Shown here: positions 23,404 to 33,526 of the stretch, one piece after another
How the letters are laid out: every line of letters starts with the position of its first letter
Numbering within the stretch: position 1 is the stretch's first letter
Source: Lachnospiraceae bacterium
GTDB taxonomy: Bacteria; Bacillota; Clostridia; Lachnospirales; Lachnospiraceae
Direction of reading: 5' to 3'
Assembly (NCBI GenBank): GCA_022845895.1
Contig: AP025573.1
Location: 484,001-548,000, forward strand
DNA length: 64,000 nt
Notes under the pieces: generated by a model
Database searches by the model: none
Seen by the model: the letters and a program-made list of their open reading frames with translations, nothing else
What the model was told of the DNA's origin: nothing
Program-made: the position numbers and the translations under genes

Positions 23404-23578
23404 ATACCGCTTACAATACCTATACGTCTGTCCGGGCTTTTCGGACAGGCGTATTTTGCTGCTCAAAAAATTTTTTGAAAAAAATCCGAAAATCTTCGGC
23501 GTTTTTTTCAAAAGGCAGTATTGCCCCGCGAAAAGGGGGAAGCACCACCAACTTTCCAACGAGAAAGGGGGTGAGAAT

Positions 23579-24010
23579 GTGGAACCTAATCGCAGGGAGT
23601 TTATAAAACAGTGCGCTTTCCAGAAGTTTTGTAATACGGTACTGCACAATGAAGCGTGTGACGCTCACAAAGAGCTGCACAGGCATAAGGCAAGGGAGAT
23701 TACCTTTTCCGACTTGACCTTAGAAGAAGCGCGGCAGCTTCATACCTTTGATGAATATTTCAAAGGGGAAATCGCCTTTGAAAGAGCCGGGAAGAAAATC
23801 ACGCCGAAGCTGCTTCTTGAAGCAATCCGTACTTTGCCGGAAGAAAAGCGCAAAGCCGTACTCCTGTACTATTTCGAGGGAATGAACGACACCGAGATTG
23901 CGGAGCTGTTCGATACGTCGAGAAGCACGATACAGTACAGGCGGACAAGCTCTTTTGAGCTGCTAAAAAAATATCTGGAGGAAAATGCTGATGAATGGGA
24001 CGAATGGTAA
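23579..24010 (+). CDS. Sigma-70-like (region 4) transcription factor of the ICE
   Basis: 143 aa from GTG 23579, preceded by AAAGGGGGTGAG. The C-terminal half carries a sigma region 4 helix-turn-helix: AIRTLPEEKRKAVLLYYFEG then MNDTEIAELFDTSRSTIQYR. It likely activates excision or transfer genes, as in other CTn elements. It overlaps the next gene by 20 bases. A longer in-frame extension to 23456 is low-complexity and not supported. Confidence 0.88.
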   Translation: MEPNRREFIKQCAFQKFCNTVLHNEACDAHKELHRHKAREITFSDLTLEEARQLHTFDEYFKGEIAFERAGKKITPKLLLEAIRTLPEEKRKAVLLYYFEGMNDTEIAELFDTSRSTIQYRRTSSFELLKKYLEENADEWDEW

Positions 24011-24251
24011 CGAACCCGGCTACCCGGAAAAAGCCCTTGTTCCCTATCCTGTCATTTTGGCAGCGACAAAGGGCGACCCGGACGCTATGAAGATTGTCTT
24101 GCAGCATTTCAGCGGCTACATAGCCCGCCTCTCCATGCGGAAGCTGTACGACGAGCGCGGGAACGTCTATTTTGGCGTAGACCACGACATTCGGGAACGG
24201 CTGCAAGCAAAACTGATGATGGCTGTCCTCACCTTTAAGGCAGAGGAATAA
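23991..24251 (+). CDS. HTH_16-family helix-turn-helix protein
   Basis: 86 aa from the ATG at 23991, nine bases after GGAGG. YPVILAATKGDPDAMKIVLQHF and DHDIRERLQAKLMMAVLTF match the HTH_16 family. It is translationally coupled to the sigma-like gene, and this pair is a common regulatory unit of CTn elements. It is a distant paralogue of the protein at 18994-19245. Confidence 0.85.
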   Translation: MNGTNGNEPGYPEKALVPYPVILAATKGDPDAMKIVLQHFSGYIARLSMRKLYDERGNVYFGVDHDIRERLQAKLMMAVLTFKAEE

Positions 24252-24725
24252 ACCGCAGCGGCGGGACGCTTTCTCTCTCCCCCTTTTCCGTTCCGCTGCT
24301 GACGCGGCAGCAAAGCCATTCTGAACCTTGACAAAGAAAGCGGCGCAAGATAACGGCGGCGCAGCATAGGGCAAATCGGATACGTTCCTTTTGCGCCGAG
24401 CCATACGGTGGGTGCGCCATGACGCTATCCGGGTGAGGTTATCCCCGCCCGGACAGCCGAGCGACCAACACCGCGCCGGAAAGCAAGTGTAGCGGCTTGC
24501 GGGCGACGACACGCAAAATATACAATGATACTTCCTTACAGCCACAGTCCGAGCGTTAAGAGCGTCGCAGGCAATGGGTAGGGCTGCATGAGAACCATGC
24601 CGGGGTGAAATTCCCATGAGGTTATGCTAATAACCGTCCGATTAAAGCCTTTGTTTTCTTGAATAGTGGACTTGCTGCTATTCATAGACTGTATTATATG
24701 TTTGCGAAAGAAAGGGGGATTTTCT
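24252..24725. other. 474-bp gene-free ICE segment with small hairpins
   Basis: No gene is supported on either strand. The last third contains GGTTAT/ATAACC (about 24617-24632), GGG/CCC around GGGGTGAAATTCCC, and repeated Cys-poor GC-rich tracts. The segment lies between the HTH_16 gene and TnpW, where excision functions are often found. A structured RNA or recombinase-binding arm sites are possible, but nothing definite is visible. Confidence 0.4.
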
Positions 24726-24893
24726 TTGACGCAAAACCAGACGCCCGTTACCACAACGGAGCATAAAATCGGAAAAGTTACTTACCTTGTATGTTCGTCC
24801 GCAAGTGAACGCGCAACGGACACACTGGATAAAAAGATAAAGAAGCTCATTCGCAAGGACATGGAGCTGAACCCCGCAAACGCCCGGAAATAG
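24726..24893 (+). CDS. TnpW-family transposon-encoded protein
   Basis: 55 aa from TTG 24726, with AAAGGGGG eight bases upstream. The body EHKIGKVTYLVCSSASERATDTL and KKIKKLI matches the TnpW family of conjugative transposons. It precedes the recombinase gene by 100 bases and may assist excision; its biochemical role is not known. Confidence 0.82.
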   Translation: MTQNQTPVTTTEHKIGKVTYLVCSSASERATDTLDKKIKKLIRKDMELNPANARK

Positions 24894-24915
24894 GGCGTTT
24901 CTTCACATTTTATAC

Positions 24916-24944
24916 ATGACACAGGCAGCGGTATGTGGTATAAT
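24916..24944 (+). promoter_or_regulatory. Promoter of the serine recombinase gene
   Basis: ATGACA (24916-24921), a 17-base spacer and TATAAT (24939-24944), 49 bases before the start codon. TGGTA and TACCA (24936-24965) flank the start region as an inverted pair that could be an operator. Confidence 0.7.
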
Positions 24945-24948
24945 ATAG

Positions 24949-26670
<1,722 letters not shown>

Positions 26671-26683
26671 CATACATCAAAAA

Positions 26684-26730
26684 GAGGTAAGATAACACCC
26701 TCTGCAAAAAAGGTATCGTTATCTTACCTC
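26684..26730. repeat. 13-bp inverted repeat at the ICE right end
   Basis: GAGGTAAGATAAC and GTTATCTTACCTC are perfect inverted copies with a 21-base loop. No T-run follows, so a plain terminator is doubtful. The position, between the recombinase stop and the interrupted host gene, suggests part of the attachment region or a recombinase-binding site. Confidence 0.5.
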
Positions 26731-27045
26731 AACAAAGGAGAGGCCAGCCTTCAAAGCGCGGCCTATGACAACCATAAGAGCTATATCGGGCAGGTGCATC
26801 AGCCCGTAGCAGAGGGAATCGCCGGCTTCTGTTCTGAGATGATGGAGGCAAACGATGCGTACGGAGGCTGCCTCCGCCAGTATTTTTCAGACGGAATGAC
26901 CGTGGACGAAGATAAGTGGAAAAGCGAGCATGAGGCTTTGAAAGCGCATTATGACCAGCTTAATTCCACGCTGACCTATATCATAGAAACGATACGGAGC
27001 ATGGTCTCTATGGGGGACGCCCTGGGGCTGTCTATACGGATATGA
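26731..27045 (+). pseudogene. 5'-truncated LXG toxin gene, N-terminal fragment
   Basis: An open frame continues from the ICE end and reads GEASLQSAAYDNHKSYIGQV then HQPVAEGIAGFCSEM, followed by amphipathic helices. This resembles the LXG domain that targets toxins to the type VII secretion system. There is no ribosome-bound start; the first in-frame GTG (26794) lies inside the domain. The first part of the gene should lie on the other side of the element. The frame ends at TGA 27043-27045. Confidence 0.62.
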
Positions 27046-27947
27046 GCGGCTATCAGCGTATCGCCAATTCCTATCGTGAGGAGCTGGAAACCCTTTATGA
27101 GATCATAGAGGAGTACAGGGAAAATATCGAGAAGATTGGCGAGATGCTGATAGCCACATCAGGCATATATGAGGGAGCACAGCGCATGCAGAAGGTGCTG
27201 GCATCCGCCATATCGGCCATGTCCTGCGTGGGCTACAATGGGGCAACGAACGAATATGTCATAGTGCCGGTGAACCTGCAGCTGTTTGCGAAGATTGAAA
27301 AGGAAAGGCAGGAGATCCTCATAGCGAAGGTGCTGAACAAGCAGCTCGGTGACGAGCTTCTGGGGGAAGAGGAGTTCATGGCGCTTGATGCAGAAGAACA
27401 GCTGGAGTATGTCGACAAGGTGGCGAAGTTGATCGGGAAATATATCCCGAACCTGTCGGTGCAGATGCTGGACGGGGAGATGAGGATACCGTTGGCAGAT
27501 GGGCTTGTGCTGTATGGGGGAGTGGCAAAGCGCATAGGGACGGATCTGGAGAATCCCCATTCCGTAGATGTGGCCATATCAAAGAACAGGGAGATATTGG
27601 CCGATTGGGGAGTGAAGATTGGGAATCTGGAGGCGAAAAAGAGCGGTACAGAAACTGGTATTAAGTATTCTTTCGATTTGAACAGCAATTCGACTGCATA
27701 TACAGAAATATTTTATTCTGCGAAAGAAGAATCGACAAAAATTGAGTGGGGAGCCACGACGGCTTATAGAGATAGATGTTTTGTTACCAGTAAAATCGGT
27801 CTGGAATTTCGACAGACCAAAACGGACTGGGAGGAGAGCCTAATGGAAGCTTACGAACTGGAAATTACAGATGTGCCAAAGGAAGTCTTGGAATTACAGG
27901 GTATTCTACTACCGATTCCAGTGGGAGTACCTGTACCAGTAATATAA
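27042..27947 (+). pseudogene. LXG toxin, central and C-terminal part, out of frame with its N-terminus
   Basis: 301 codons, ATGA overlap with the fragment before it. The frame can be read back as VYTDMSGYQRIANSYREELE, so an indel near the GGGG at 27020 probably split one gene. Residues 1-110 are helical, the middle contains MRIPLADGLVLYGGVAKRIG, and the last 90 are beta-rich and AT-richer, ending in a hydrophobic LLPIPVGVPVPVI tail. The C-terminal toxin activity is not recognised. Loss of the 5' end and the frame break make a functional product unlikely. Confidence 0.6.
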
Positions 27948-27971
27948 TTGTAGGAGAGGATAAGGAAAGGG

Positions 27972-28658
27972 ATGGACAGGGAAAAAAGAGTCTTTGGATA
28001 TATCGGTTTAACGGTTACGATACTGCTATTGCTATATATTATATACGCGTATGAACAAGGAAGCAAGTTGCTGCCGGTCAAAACAAATTTGTGGAACGAT
28101 GAAGTGAAAATAGAACGCAAAATAAAAATTCCTGAAGGAAAAACGAAAGAGTTTATATTGCCAGCATTTTTGGTTGGTTTATATCATTCTTCAACTGGGA
28201 CGATAGATGATTCAATCGAGGGATTAGAAGATGGAAATGAAGACCATTCGTGGTTTGAAAAGCTTGAAGACAATGGGGATGGAACCCTTACCATGACTGT
28301 GACCGGGAAACAATTGGAGCGCTGGATAAGCACAAGAGAACATGCCATAAACACAAGAATAGAAAATAATAGAGAAAAAAACATGGAGATAAAAATAAAA
28401 AAAGACTATACAAAAGTAACATACATAATGAAAGAAGGATACGAGACATCCTTCATGGGATGGGGGATGGATGCACAGGTTATTCTAGGAAGTTTATTTG
28501 AGGCACAAGTTTTTACGGGAGTGGCTCAGGAAGACTGTTATGTGCGTGAAGTGGTAAAGAGAGAAACAGATGGAAAAGTAATTATTGATACAGATTCCCA
28601 AAATAGATATTTTGAAATCACTGATGCAGAGTGGTACGGGTCAGGAGAAACAGAATAA
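27972..28658 (+). CDS. Membrane-anchored probable immunity protein, copy 1
   Basis: 228 aa. One N-terminal transmembrane helix (about residues 8-26) follows a short basic start, so the rest should be outside the membrane. The body shares VERKIKIPEG-like, TMTVTGKQLE and CYVREVVKRE blocks with the next two genes. It lies 24 bases after the LXG toxin gene with GGAAAGGG before the ATG. Position, topology and tandem paralogues fit an immunity protein against a membrane-acting toxin, but the family is not recognised. Confidence 0.7.
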   Translation: MDREKRVFGYIGLTVTILLLLYIIYAYEQGSKLLPVKTNLWNDEVKIERKIKIPEGKTKEFILPAFLVGLYHSSTGTIDDSIEGLEDGNEDHSWFEKLEDNGDGTLTMTVTGKQLERWISTREHAINTRIENNREKNMEIKIKKDYTKVTYIMKEGYETSFMGWGMDAQVILGSLFEAQVFTGVAQEDCYVREVVKRETDGKVIIDTDSQNRYFEITDAEWYGSGETE

Positions 28659-28665
28659 GTATGGT

Positions 28666-28767
28666 AAGAATTGTGCACTTAAAATTACAGAATCACAAAA
28701 GAAAATCTATGAATCTCCAGGGGTTTTACTACAGTTATCGGTCAAAGTACCCGTGTCGGCAATATAA
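28666..28767 (+). pseudogene. Remnant of a toxin C-terminus between immunity genes
   Basis: The frame reads KITESQKKIYESPGVLLQLS then VKVPVSAI and stop. This aligns with the end of the upstream toxin (EITDVPKEVLELQGILLPIP then VGVPVPVI). No start codon or ribosome binding site serves it. It looks like the leftover tail of a toxin that once preceded the next immunity gene. Confidence 0.6.
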
Positions 28768-28794
28768 TCATAATGGGCGGAGGGGGATAGAGAG

Positions 28795-29481
28795 ATGGAG
28801 AAGATTAAAAGGGCCCTTGGATATATCAGCATGGCAGTCATGATACTGGTGTTATTATATGTAAAATATGCATATGAACGGGGACTGGAGCTTTGGCCGA
28901 TTAAAACGAAACTGCAGCATGATGAAGTGAAGGTGGAACGCAAGATAAAGATTCCGGAAGGAGAGACGATGGAGTTTATACAGCCCGCTTTTCTGATCGG
29001 CCTATGCCAATCGTCCACAGAGACTCCCGAAGATGTAATGGAGGAACTGGAAGAAGGAAACTATGGACATGAGTTGTATGAAGAGGCCAAATTAAATGAG
29101 GATGGAACGCGCTCCATGACCGTGACGGGTAAGCAGTTGGAGAACTGGATAAGTACGAGCGAAGAGGCCATAAATAGGAGAATAGAGGCTAATAAAGATA
29201 AAGGCATGGAGATAAAAATCAATAAAGACTTTACAAAAGTAACGTATACATTAAAGAAGGGGTGTAAGAAATCCTCACTTGAGTGGCTCATAGATGCTCA
29301 GGTCATCATGGGATGCTTGTTTGAGATACAGTCCTTCACTGGTATAGCGCCGGAAGACTGCCATGTACGTGAAGTGGTAAAAAGGGAGTCGGACGGAGTG
29401 GTGATTATTGATGCAGTGTCTCCGGGAGCGTATTATGAGGTAACAGATGCACAGTGGTATGGGGAAGAAGAAATAGAGTAG
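28795..29481 (+). CDS. Membrane-anchored probable immunity protein, copy 2
   Basis: 228 aa, starting MEKIKRALGYISMAVMILVL. One N-terminal helix then an exposed acidic domain. It is nearly identical to copy 3 over the first 110 residues (KVERKIKIPEGETMEFIQPA) and diverges towards the C-terminus, where specificity may lie. The AGCGGAGG-type binding site resembles that of copy 3. It is a paralogue of copy 1. Confidence 0.72.
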   Translation: MEKIKRALGYISMAVMILVLLYVKYAYERGLELWPIKTKLQHDEVKVERKIKIPEGETMEFIQPAFLIGLCQSSTETPEDVMEELEEGNYGHELYEEAKLNEDGTRSMTVTGKQLENWISTSEEAINRRIEANKDKGMEIKINKDFTKVTYTLKKGCKKSSLEWLIDAQVIMGCLFEIQSFTGIAPEDCHVREVVKRESDGVVIIDAVSPGAYYEVTDAQWYGEEEIE

Positions 29482-29492
29482 GCATAGGTGGC

Positions 29493-29588
29493 TCAATAAT
29501 CTTTAATTTACAGAATAACAAAGGCATTTATAGCTCTCCAGGGGCATTTCTACGGTTATCAGCCAGAGCACCTACGTCGATAATATAA
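29493..29588 (+). pseudogene. Second remnant of a toxin C-terminus
   Basis: The frame reads SIIFNLQNNKGIYSSPGAFL then RLSARAPTSII and stop. It aligns with the remnant at 28666-28767 (IYESPGVLLQLSVKVPVSAI) and with the toxin end. It has no start signal. The bases from here to the next start (ATAATCATAACG...GGAGGGG) repeat the same junction seen before copy 2. Confidence 0.58.
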
Positions 29589-29614
29589 TCATAACGAGCG
29601 GAGGGGAAAGGGAG

Positions 29615-30307
29615 ATGGAGAAGATAAAAAGGGCCCTTGGATATATCAGCATGGCAGTCATGATACTGGTGCTATTATATGTAAAATATGCATATGAACG
29701 AGGACTGGAGCTATGGCCGGTTAAAACGAACCAGCAGCATGATGAAGTGAAGGTGGAACGCAAGATAAAGATTCCGGAAGGAGAGACGATGGAGTTCATA
29801 CAGCCCGCTTTTCTAGTCGGTTTATCCCAATCATCAACTGAGACTCCCGAAGATGTGATGCAGGAACTGGAAGAAGGAAACTATGGACATGAGTTATACG
29901 AAGAGGCCAAATTAAATGAGGATGGAACGCTCTCGATGACCGTGACGGGTAAGCAATTGGAGAACTGGATAAGTACGAGTGAAGATGCCCTGAATAAGCG
30001 AATAGAAGATGGATGGGATAGAGGGCTGGAGATAACAATAAATAAGGATTTTACAAAAGTAACATATATTTTAAAAGAGGGGTGCGAGATTACGTCGTTA
30101 GAGTGGGGAATGTACGCTCAGGTCATCATAGGATGCTTGTTTGAGATACAGCCCGTTACCGGTATAGCGCCGGAGGACTGTTATGTGCGTGAAGTGGTAA
30201 AAAGAGAATTAGATGGAGAAAAAATAACACTTATTGATACAAATACTGATAATAGATATTTTGAACTAACTGATGCACAGTGGTATGGGGAAGAACAGAT
30301 AGAATAA
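29615..30307 (+). CDS. Membrane-anchored probable immunity protein, copy 3
   Basis: 230 aa, same layout as copies 1 and 2: one membrane helix at residues 8-26, then KVERKIKIPEGETMEFIQPA, SMTVTGKQLENWIST and EDCYVREVVKRE blocks. It is closest to copy 2. The last third differs (ITLIDTNTDNRYFELTDAQW), again suggesting recombination or selection at the C-terminus. Confidence 0.72.
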   Translation: MEKIKRALGYISMAVMILVLLYVKYAYERGLELWPVKTNQQHDEVKVERKIKIPEGETMEFIQPAFLVGLSQSSTETPEDVMQELEEGNYGHELYEEAKLNEDGTLSMTVTGKQLENWISTSEDALNKRIEDGWDRGLEITINKDFTKVTYILKEGCEITSLEWGMYAQVIIGCLFEIQPVTGIAPEDCYVREVVKRELDGEKITLIDTNTDNRYFELTDAQWYGEEQIE

Positions 30308-30360
30308 GCTTAGCCGGATTTAATAAACGGTTATTCAAACGAAAAGGAGCAATCAGCCAT

Positions 30361-30834
30361 ATGAATATTAAAAATAAGGTAAAATTATGCGGTGATACAC
30401 TTGATGCGGCGCTTCCGCCGGACTTTATACAAAGCGTCACAGGGAGGATGCCCGAAGGAGTGGAAGAGATATATCCGGATGTCGTGTTTGTCAATGATAT
30501 GGAAGTTTATGCTGCCTTTAAGATGAGGCCGTCAGAGCCAAAAGGGATAAAGCAGTGCCTGAAGGAACTGTACTGGGTATTGAGCAAGAAAGAGTGCGGT
30601 TTTAGCAAGATTGGCATATGGGAAAAAGAGGTGCATGATATACATATGGGAAAATTATGTTACAGTTCTTTGTCTGGAGATGCCGGGTGGTTCCACATGC
30701 TTGTCACATTTGAAGCGTTCGGCAGGCAGTATCTTTTTGCAGGGTACTGTAATATAGAAGAAAGACACATTTGGGAGGCTGTATTTAACGATATCGTCGA
30801 TACGATGGAGGTGAAGAGCGGACGAAATGGATAA
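30361..30834 (+). CDS. Unknown protein of the LXG locus, possible secretion partner
   Basis: 157 aa from ATG 30361 with AAAAGGAG upstream. No signal peptide. The C-terminal half contains FSKIGIWEKEVHDIHMGKLC and WFHMLVTFEAFGRQYLFAGY and is duplicated in the fragment at 31203-31472. The fold may resemble DcrB/PsbP-like proteins found in toxin loci, but this is a guess. It overlaps the next gene by eight bases. Confidence 0.6.
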   Translation: MNIKNKVKLCGDTLDAALPPDFIQSVTGRMPEGVEEIYPDVVFVNDMEVYAAFKMRPSEPKGIKQCLKELYWVLSKKECGFSKIGIWEKEVHDIHMGKLCYSSLSGDAGWFHMLVTFEAFGRQYLFAGYCNIEERHIWEAVFNDIVDTMEVKSGRNG

Positions 30835-31186
30835 GCATTGTGTAGAATACGAAGAGGGACGTAGGAAACTGGAGATTCAGCTGGCAGAGACGGAAGAAGA
30901 GCTCAAGAAGATAGAATACTGCCGTGAAGAGGCGCAGCAGCGGCACAGGGACATCTTTGCGCTGCTGGGACGTATTGTTAGCGAGGGGAACGGGGATGAA
31001 TTCTCAGGAAGGATAGAAGGCCGTGCGGAAAGGATGCGTCGCTGTGCCGCCGCCGCAGAAGCGCAGATGGACGAGCACGTCAAGACGCTTCAAAAGGAAT
31101 GCTGCAGGTTAAGAGAAACGATAGAGATATATGAGTTAGAATATGCAAAGGATGAAAGTGATGGAGAAAATAAAGAAAACCTTTAG
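30827..31186 (+). CDS. Coiled-coil protein of the LXG locus
   Basis: 119 aa, almost entirely helical with long heptads (RKLEIQLAETEEELKKIEYC, then CCRLRETIEIYELEYA). A central GNGDEFSGRIEG turn could separate two helices, as in the small alpha-helical partners of LXG toxins. That comparison is structural guesswork. Translation is coupled to the gene before it. Confidence 0.6.
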   Translation: MDKHCVEYEEGRRKLEIQLAETEEELKKIEYCREEAQQRHRDIFALLGRIVSEGNGDEFSGRIEGRAERMRRCAAAAEAQMDEHVKTLQKECCRLRETIEIYELEYAKDESDGENKENL

Positions 31187-31202
31187 TATTTAGAAGCAGC
31201 GT

Positions 31203-31472
31203 ATGAAGGAGATGTATGCTGCCGTGCAATCGGAGGAGCAGGGTTTTGAAGGGATTGGAATTTGGGAAAACCGGATACATGATATCGATATGGTTAAACT
31301 ATGCTACAGTTCAGAAACGGAAGGGAAGAGCTGGTTCCATATGATGGTTACGTTTGAATGTTTTGGCCGGCAGTATCTCTATGCATGTTACTGTAATTTG
31401 GAGGAAAGAGATATGTGGGAACCTGTATTTGATGACATAATCGAATCGACGGAAGTGAAAAAGGAATTATGA
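31203..31472 (+). pseudogene. Truncated duplicate of the 30361-30834 gene
   Basis: 89 codons matching only the C-terminal half of the 157-aa protein: GIGIWENRIHDIDMVKLCYS and SWFHMMVTFECFGRQYLYAC. The first 60-70 residues are absent, and the bases upstream show no strong binding site. It is probably a leftover of a tandem duplication in this locus, though a short product cannot be excluded. Confidence 0.55.
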
Positions 31473-31542
31473 TATTAAGGTTTGGGCCGTATGCGATAGG
31501 AGGTATTGTATCAAAAAAAATACAATATCTGCACAAAAAACC

Positions 31543-31571
31543 TTGCAAAAAGCGTTTGTTTCATATATACT
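31543..31571 (+). promoter_or_regulatory. Promoter of the S10 ribosomal operon
   Basis: TTGCAA (31543-31548), a 17-base spacer and TATACT (31566-31571). It lies 233 bases before rpsJ, leaving a long leader. An inverted repeat TATTGTA/TACAATA (31505-31528) sits just upstream. Confidence 0.72.
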
Positions 31572-31586
31572 AAAAAAGCTGTGACA

Positions 31587-31783
31587 TTGATAGCGTAGAA
31601 GCGTGAGGTTGCTGCCCATAGACGGCAGGTTTTCCGTGGAGCGAATGTCAAGTTAGGAAACTGGCGACAAGTCACTGTACGAACTATAACGGCCACTGGA
31701 ATGTGGTAACAACGTGTGAGTTTCTCACGACACACACGGGAGAGTGTACAGTCACCGCTTGTCGTACTGAAGTTATAAGTACG
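31587..31783 (+). promoter_or_regulatory. Structured leader of the S10 operon
   Basis: The 331-bp gap before rpsJ holds no gene. It contains TGCTGCC/GGCAG (about 31610-31628), a long-range stem GCGACAAG...ACTGTAC with GTACAGT...CTTGTCG (31664-31680 with 31746-31764), an inner GTGTGAG/CTCAC hairpin, and CGTACT/AGTACG (31763-31783) just before the binding site AAAAGGAGG. This layout fits a ribosomal-protein autoregulatory leader; the ligand (L4 in the enteric system) is an inference. Confidence 0.6.
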
Positions 31784-31803
31784 AAAAGGAGGCGACTTTT
31801 TTT

Positions 31804-32121
31804 ATGGCAAGTCAAGTAATGAGAATCACATTGAAGGCGTATGATCATCAGCTCGTTGATGCATCCGCAAAGAAAATCATCGAAACTGTAAAGAAAAATG
31901 GATCACAGGTGAGCGGACCGGTGCCACTTCCTACAAAGAAGGAAGTAGTCACAATCTTAAGAGCGGTTCACAAGTACAAAGATTCCAGAGAGCAGTTCGA
32001 GCAGAGGACTCATAAGAGACTTATCGATATCATCACACCTACACAGAAGACTGTAGATGCATTATCCAGACTGGAGATGCCGGCAGGCGTGTACATTGAT
32101 ATCAAAATGAAAAACAAATAA
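31804..32121 (+). CDS. rpsJ: 30S ribosomal protein S10
   Basis: 105 aa, the usual length. It carries the conserved [20 protein letters not shown] start and the long beta-hairpin around [13 protein letters not shown]10 binds the 30S head and also takes part in NusB-dependent antitermination. It is the first gene of the ribosomal supercluster and follows the structured leader. Confidence 0.98.
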   Translation: MASQVMRITLKAYDHQLVDASAKKIIETVKKNGSQVSGPVPLPTKKEVVTILRAVHKYKDSREQFEQRTHKRLIDIITPTQKTVDALSRLEMPAGVYIDIKMKNK

Positions 32122-32195
32122 GACGCAGTAATTCCTAAAATTTAGGATGAACGTCCATAGCGGCGTTCCGCTGTAAATCACAGGAGGTAATTATA

Positions 32196-32876
32196 ATGAA
32201 GAAAGCTATTTTAGCTACGAAAGTCGGAATGACTCAGATCTTCAACGAAGACGGTTCACTTACACCTGTAACGGTACTTCAGGCCGGACCTTGTGTCGTA
32301 ACACAGGTTAAGACGGCTGAGAATGACGGTTACGATGCAGTGCAGGTCGGCTTCGTTGACAAGAAAGACAAAACTGTCAACAAAGACAAGAGCGGGAAGA
32401 AAGAGATCGTTCACCGCCATGGAGTTACAAAAGCAGAGCAGGGACATTTTGCAAAAGCAGGAGTAACCGGCAAGAGATTTGTAAGAGAGTTCAAATTTGA
32501 AAATGCATCTGAATATGAGCTTGCACAGGAAATCAAAGCTGACATCTTTGCAGCTGGCGATAAGATCGACGCGACAGCGATATCAAAGGGTAAAGGTTTC
32601 CAGGGTGCAATCAAGAGACATAACCAGCACAGAGGACCGATGACACATGGTTCCAAGTTCCATCGCCACGCAGGTTCCAACGGTGCTGCTTCTGACCCGA
32701 GTAAGGTATTCAAAGGCAAGAAGATGCCTGGACATATGGGAAGCAAGAGAATCACGATTCAGAATCTTGAAGTTGTACGCGTAGATGCTGAGAACAATCT
32801 GCTCTTAGTAAAAGGTTCCGTACCGGGACCAAAGAAATCTTTAGTAACAATTAAAGAAGCAGTCAAAGCAGTCTAA
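32196..32876 (+). CDS. rplC: 50S ribosomal protein L3
   Basis: 226 aa, starting [16 protein letters not shown]. The extended loop that reaches the peptidyl transferase centre is visible as [21 protein letters not shown]3 loop changes are known to affect pleuromutilin and linezolid binding; nothing unusual is seen here. AGGAGG precedes the ATG. Confidence 0.98.
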   Translation: MKKAILATKVGMTQIFNEDGSLTPVTVLQAGPCVVTQVKTAENDGYDAVQVGFVDKKDKTVNKDKSGKKEIVHRHGVTKAEQGHFAKAGVTGKRFVREFKFENASEYELAQEIKADIFAAGDKIDATAISKGKGFQGAIKRHNQHRGPMTHGSKFHRHAGSNGAASDPSKVFKGKKMPGHMGSKRITIQNLEVVRVDAENNLLLVKGSVPGPKKSLVTIKEAVKAV

Positions 32877-32905
32877 GCTTGGACTCAGGAAGGAGGAAAC
32901 TAGAG

Positions 32906-33526
32906 ATGGCAAACGTATCTGTTTATAATATCGAAGGTAAAGAAGTTGGCACTATCGACTTGAACGATGCGGTATTTGGTGTGGAAGTAAACGAGCACCT
33001 CGTACACATGGCAGTTGTAAGTCAGCTTGCAAATAAACGTCAGGGAACGCAGAAGGCTAAGACACGTTCTGAAGTTTCCGGCGGCGGAAGAAAACCATGG
33101 AGGCAGAAAGGGACCGGTCATGCAAGACAGGGATCTACCAGAGCTCCTCAATGGACAGGCGGTGGAGTTGTATTCGCCCCGACACCGAGAGATTATTCAT
33201 TCAAGATGAATAAGAAAGAGAAGAGGGCTGCTCTTAAATCTGCCCTTACTTCTAAAGTAGAAGAGAAGAAATTCATCGTTGTCGATGAAATCGCATTTGA
33301 CGAGATCAAGACAAAGAATTTTGTAAATGTATTGAAGAACCTGGATGTATCTAAAGCATTAGTAGTATTAGAAGACGGCAATAGAAATGTTGAGCTGTCA
33401 GCAAGAAACGTAGCGGACATCAAGACGACAAAGACTAATACGATTAATGTGTATGATATCTTAAAATACAACACGGTAATTGCAACGAAAGCTGCTGTTG
33501 CCGGAATCGAGGAGGTGTACGCATAA
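32906..33526 (+). CDS. rplD: 50S ribosomal protein L4
   Basis: 206 aa from ATG 32906, following GGAGG. The exit-tunnel loop [20 protein letters not shown] is intact; this loop is the site of macrolide resistance changes elsewhere. L4 also represses its own operon in enteric bacteria. The stop overlaps the rplW start by one base. Confidence 0.98.
   Translation: MANVSVYNIEGKEVGTIDLNDAVFGVEVNEHLVHMAVVSQLANKRQGTQKAKTRSEVSGGGRKPWRQKGTGHARQGSTRAPQWTGGGVVFAPTPRDYSFKMNKKEKRAALKSALTSKVEEKKFIVVDEIAFDEIKTKNFVNVLKNLDVSKALVVLEDGNRNVELSARNVADIKTTKTNTINVYDILKYNTVIATKAAVAGIEEVYA

Noticed and set aside
26684-26730. Calling the 13-bp inverted repeat the attR core
   Set aside because: A hybrid attachment site would not be expected to be perfectly symmetric, and the left end is outside the window, so the crossover cannot be located.
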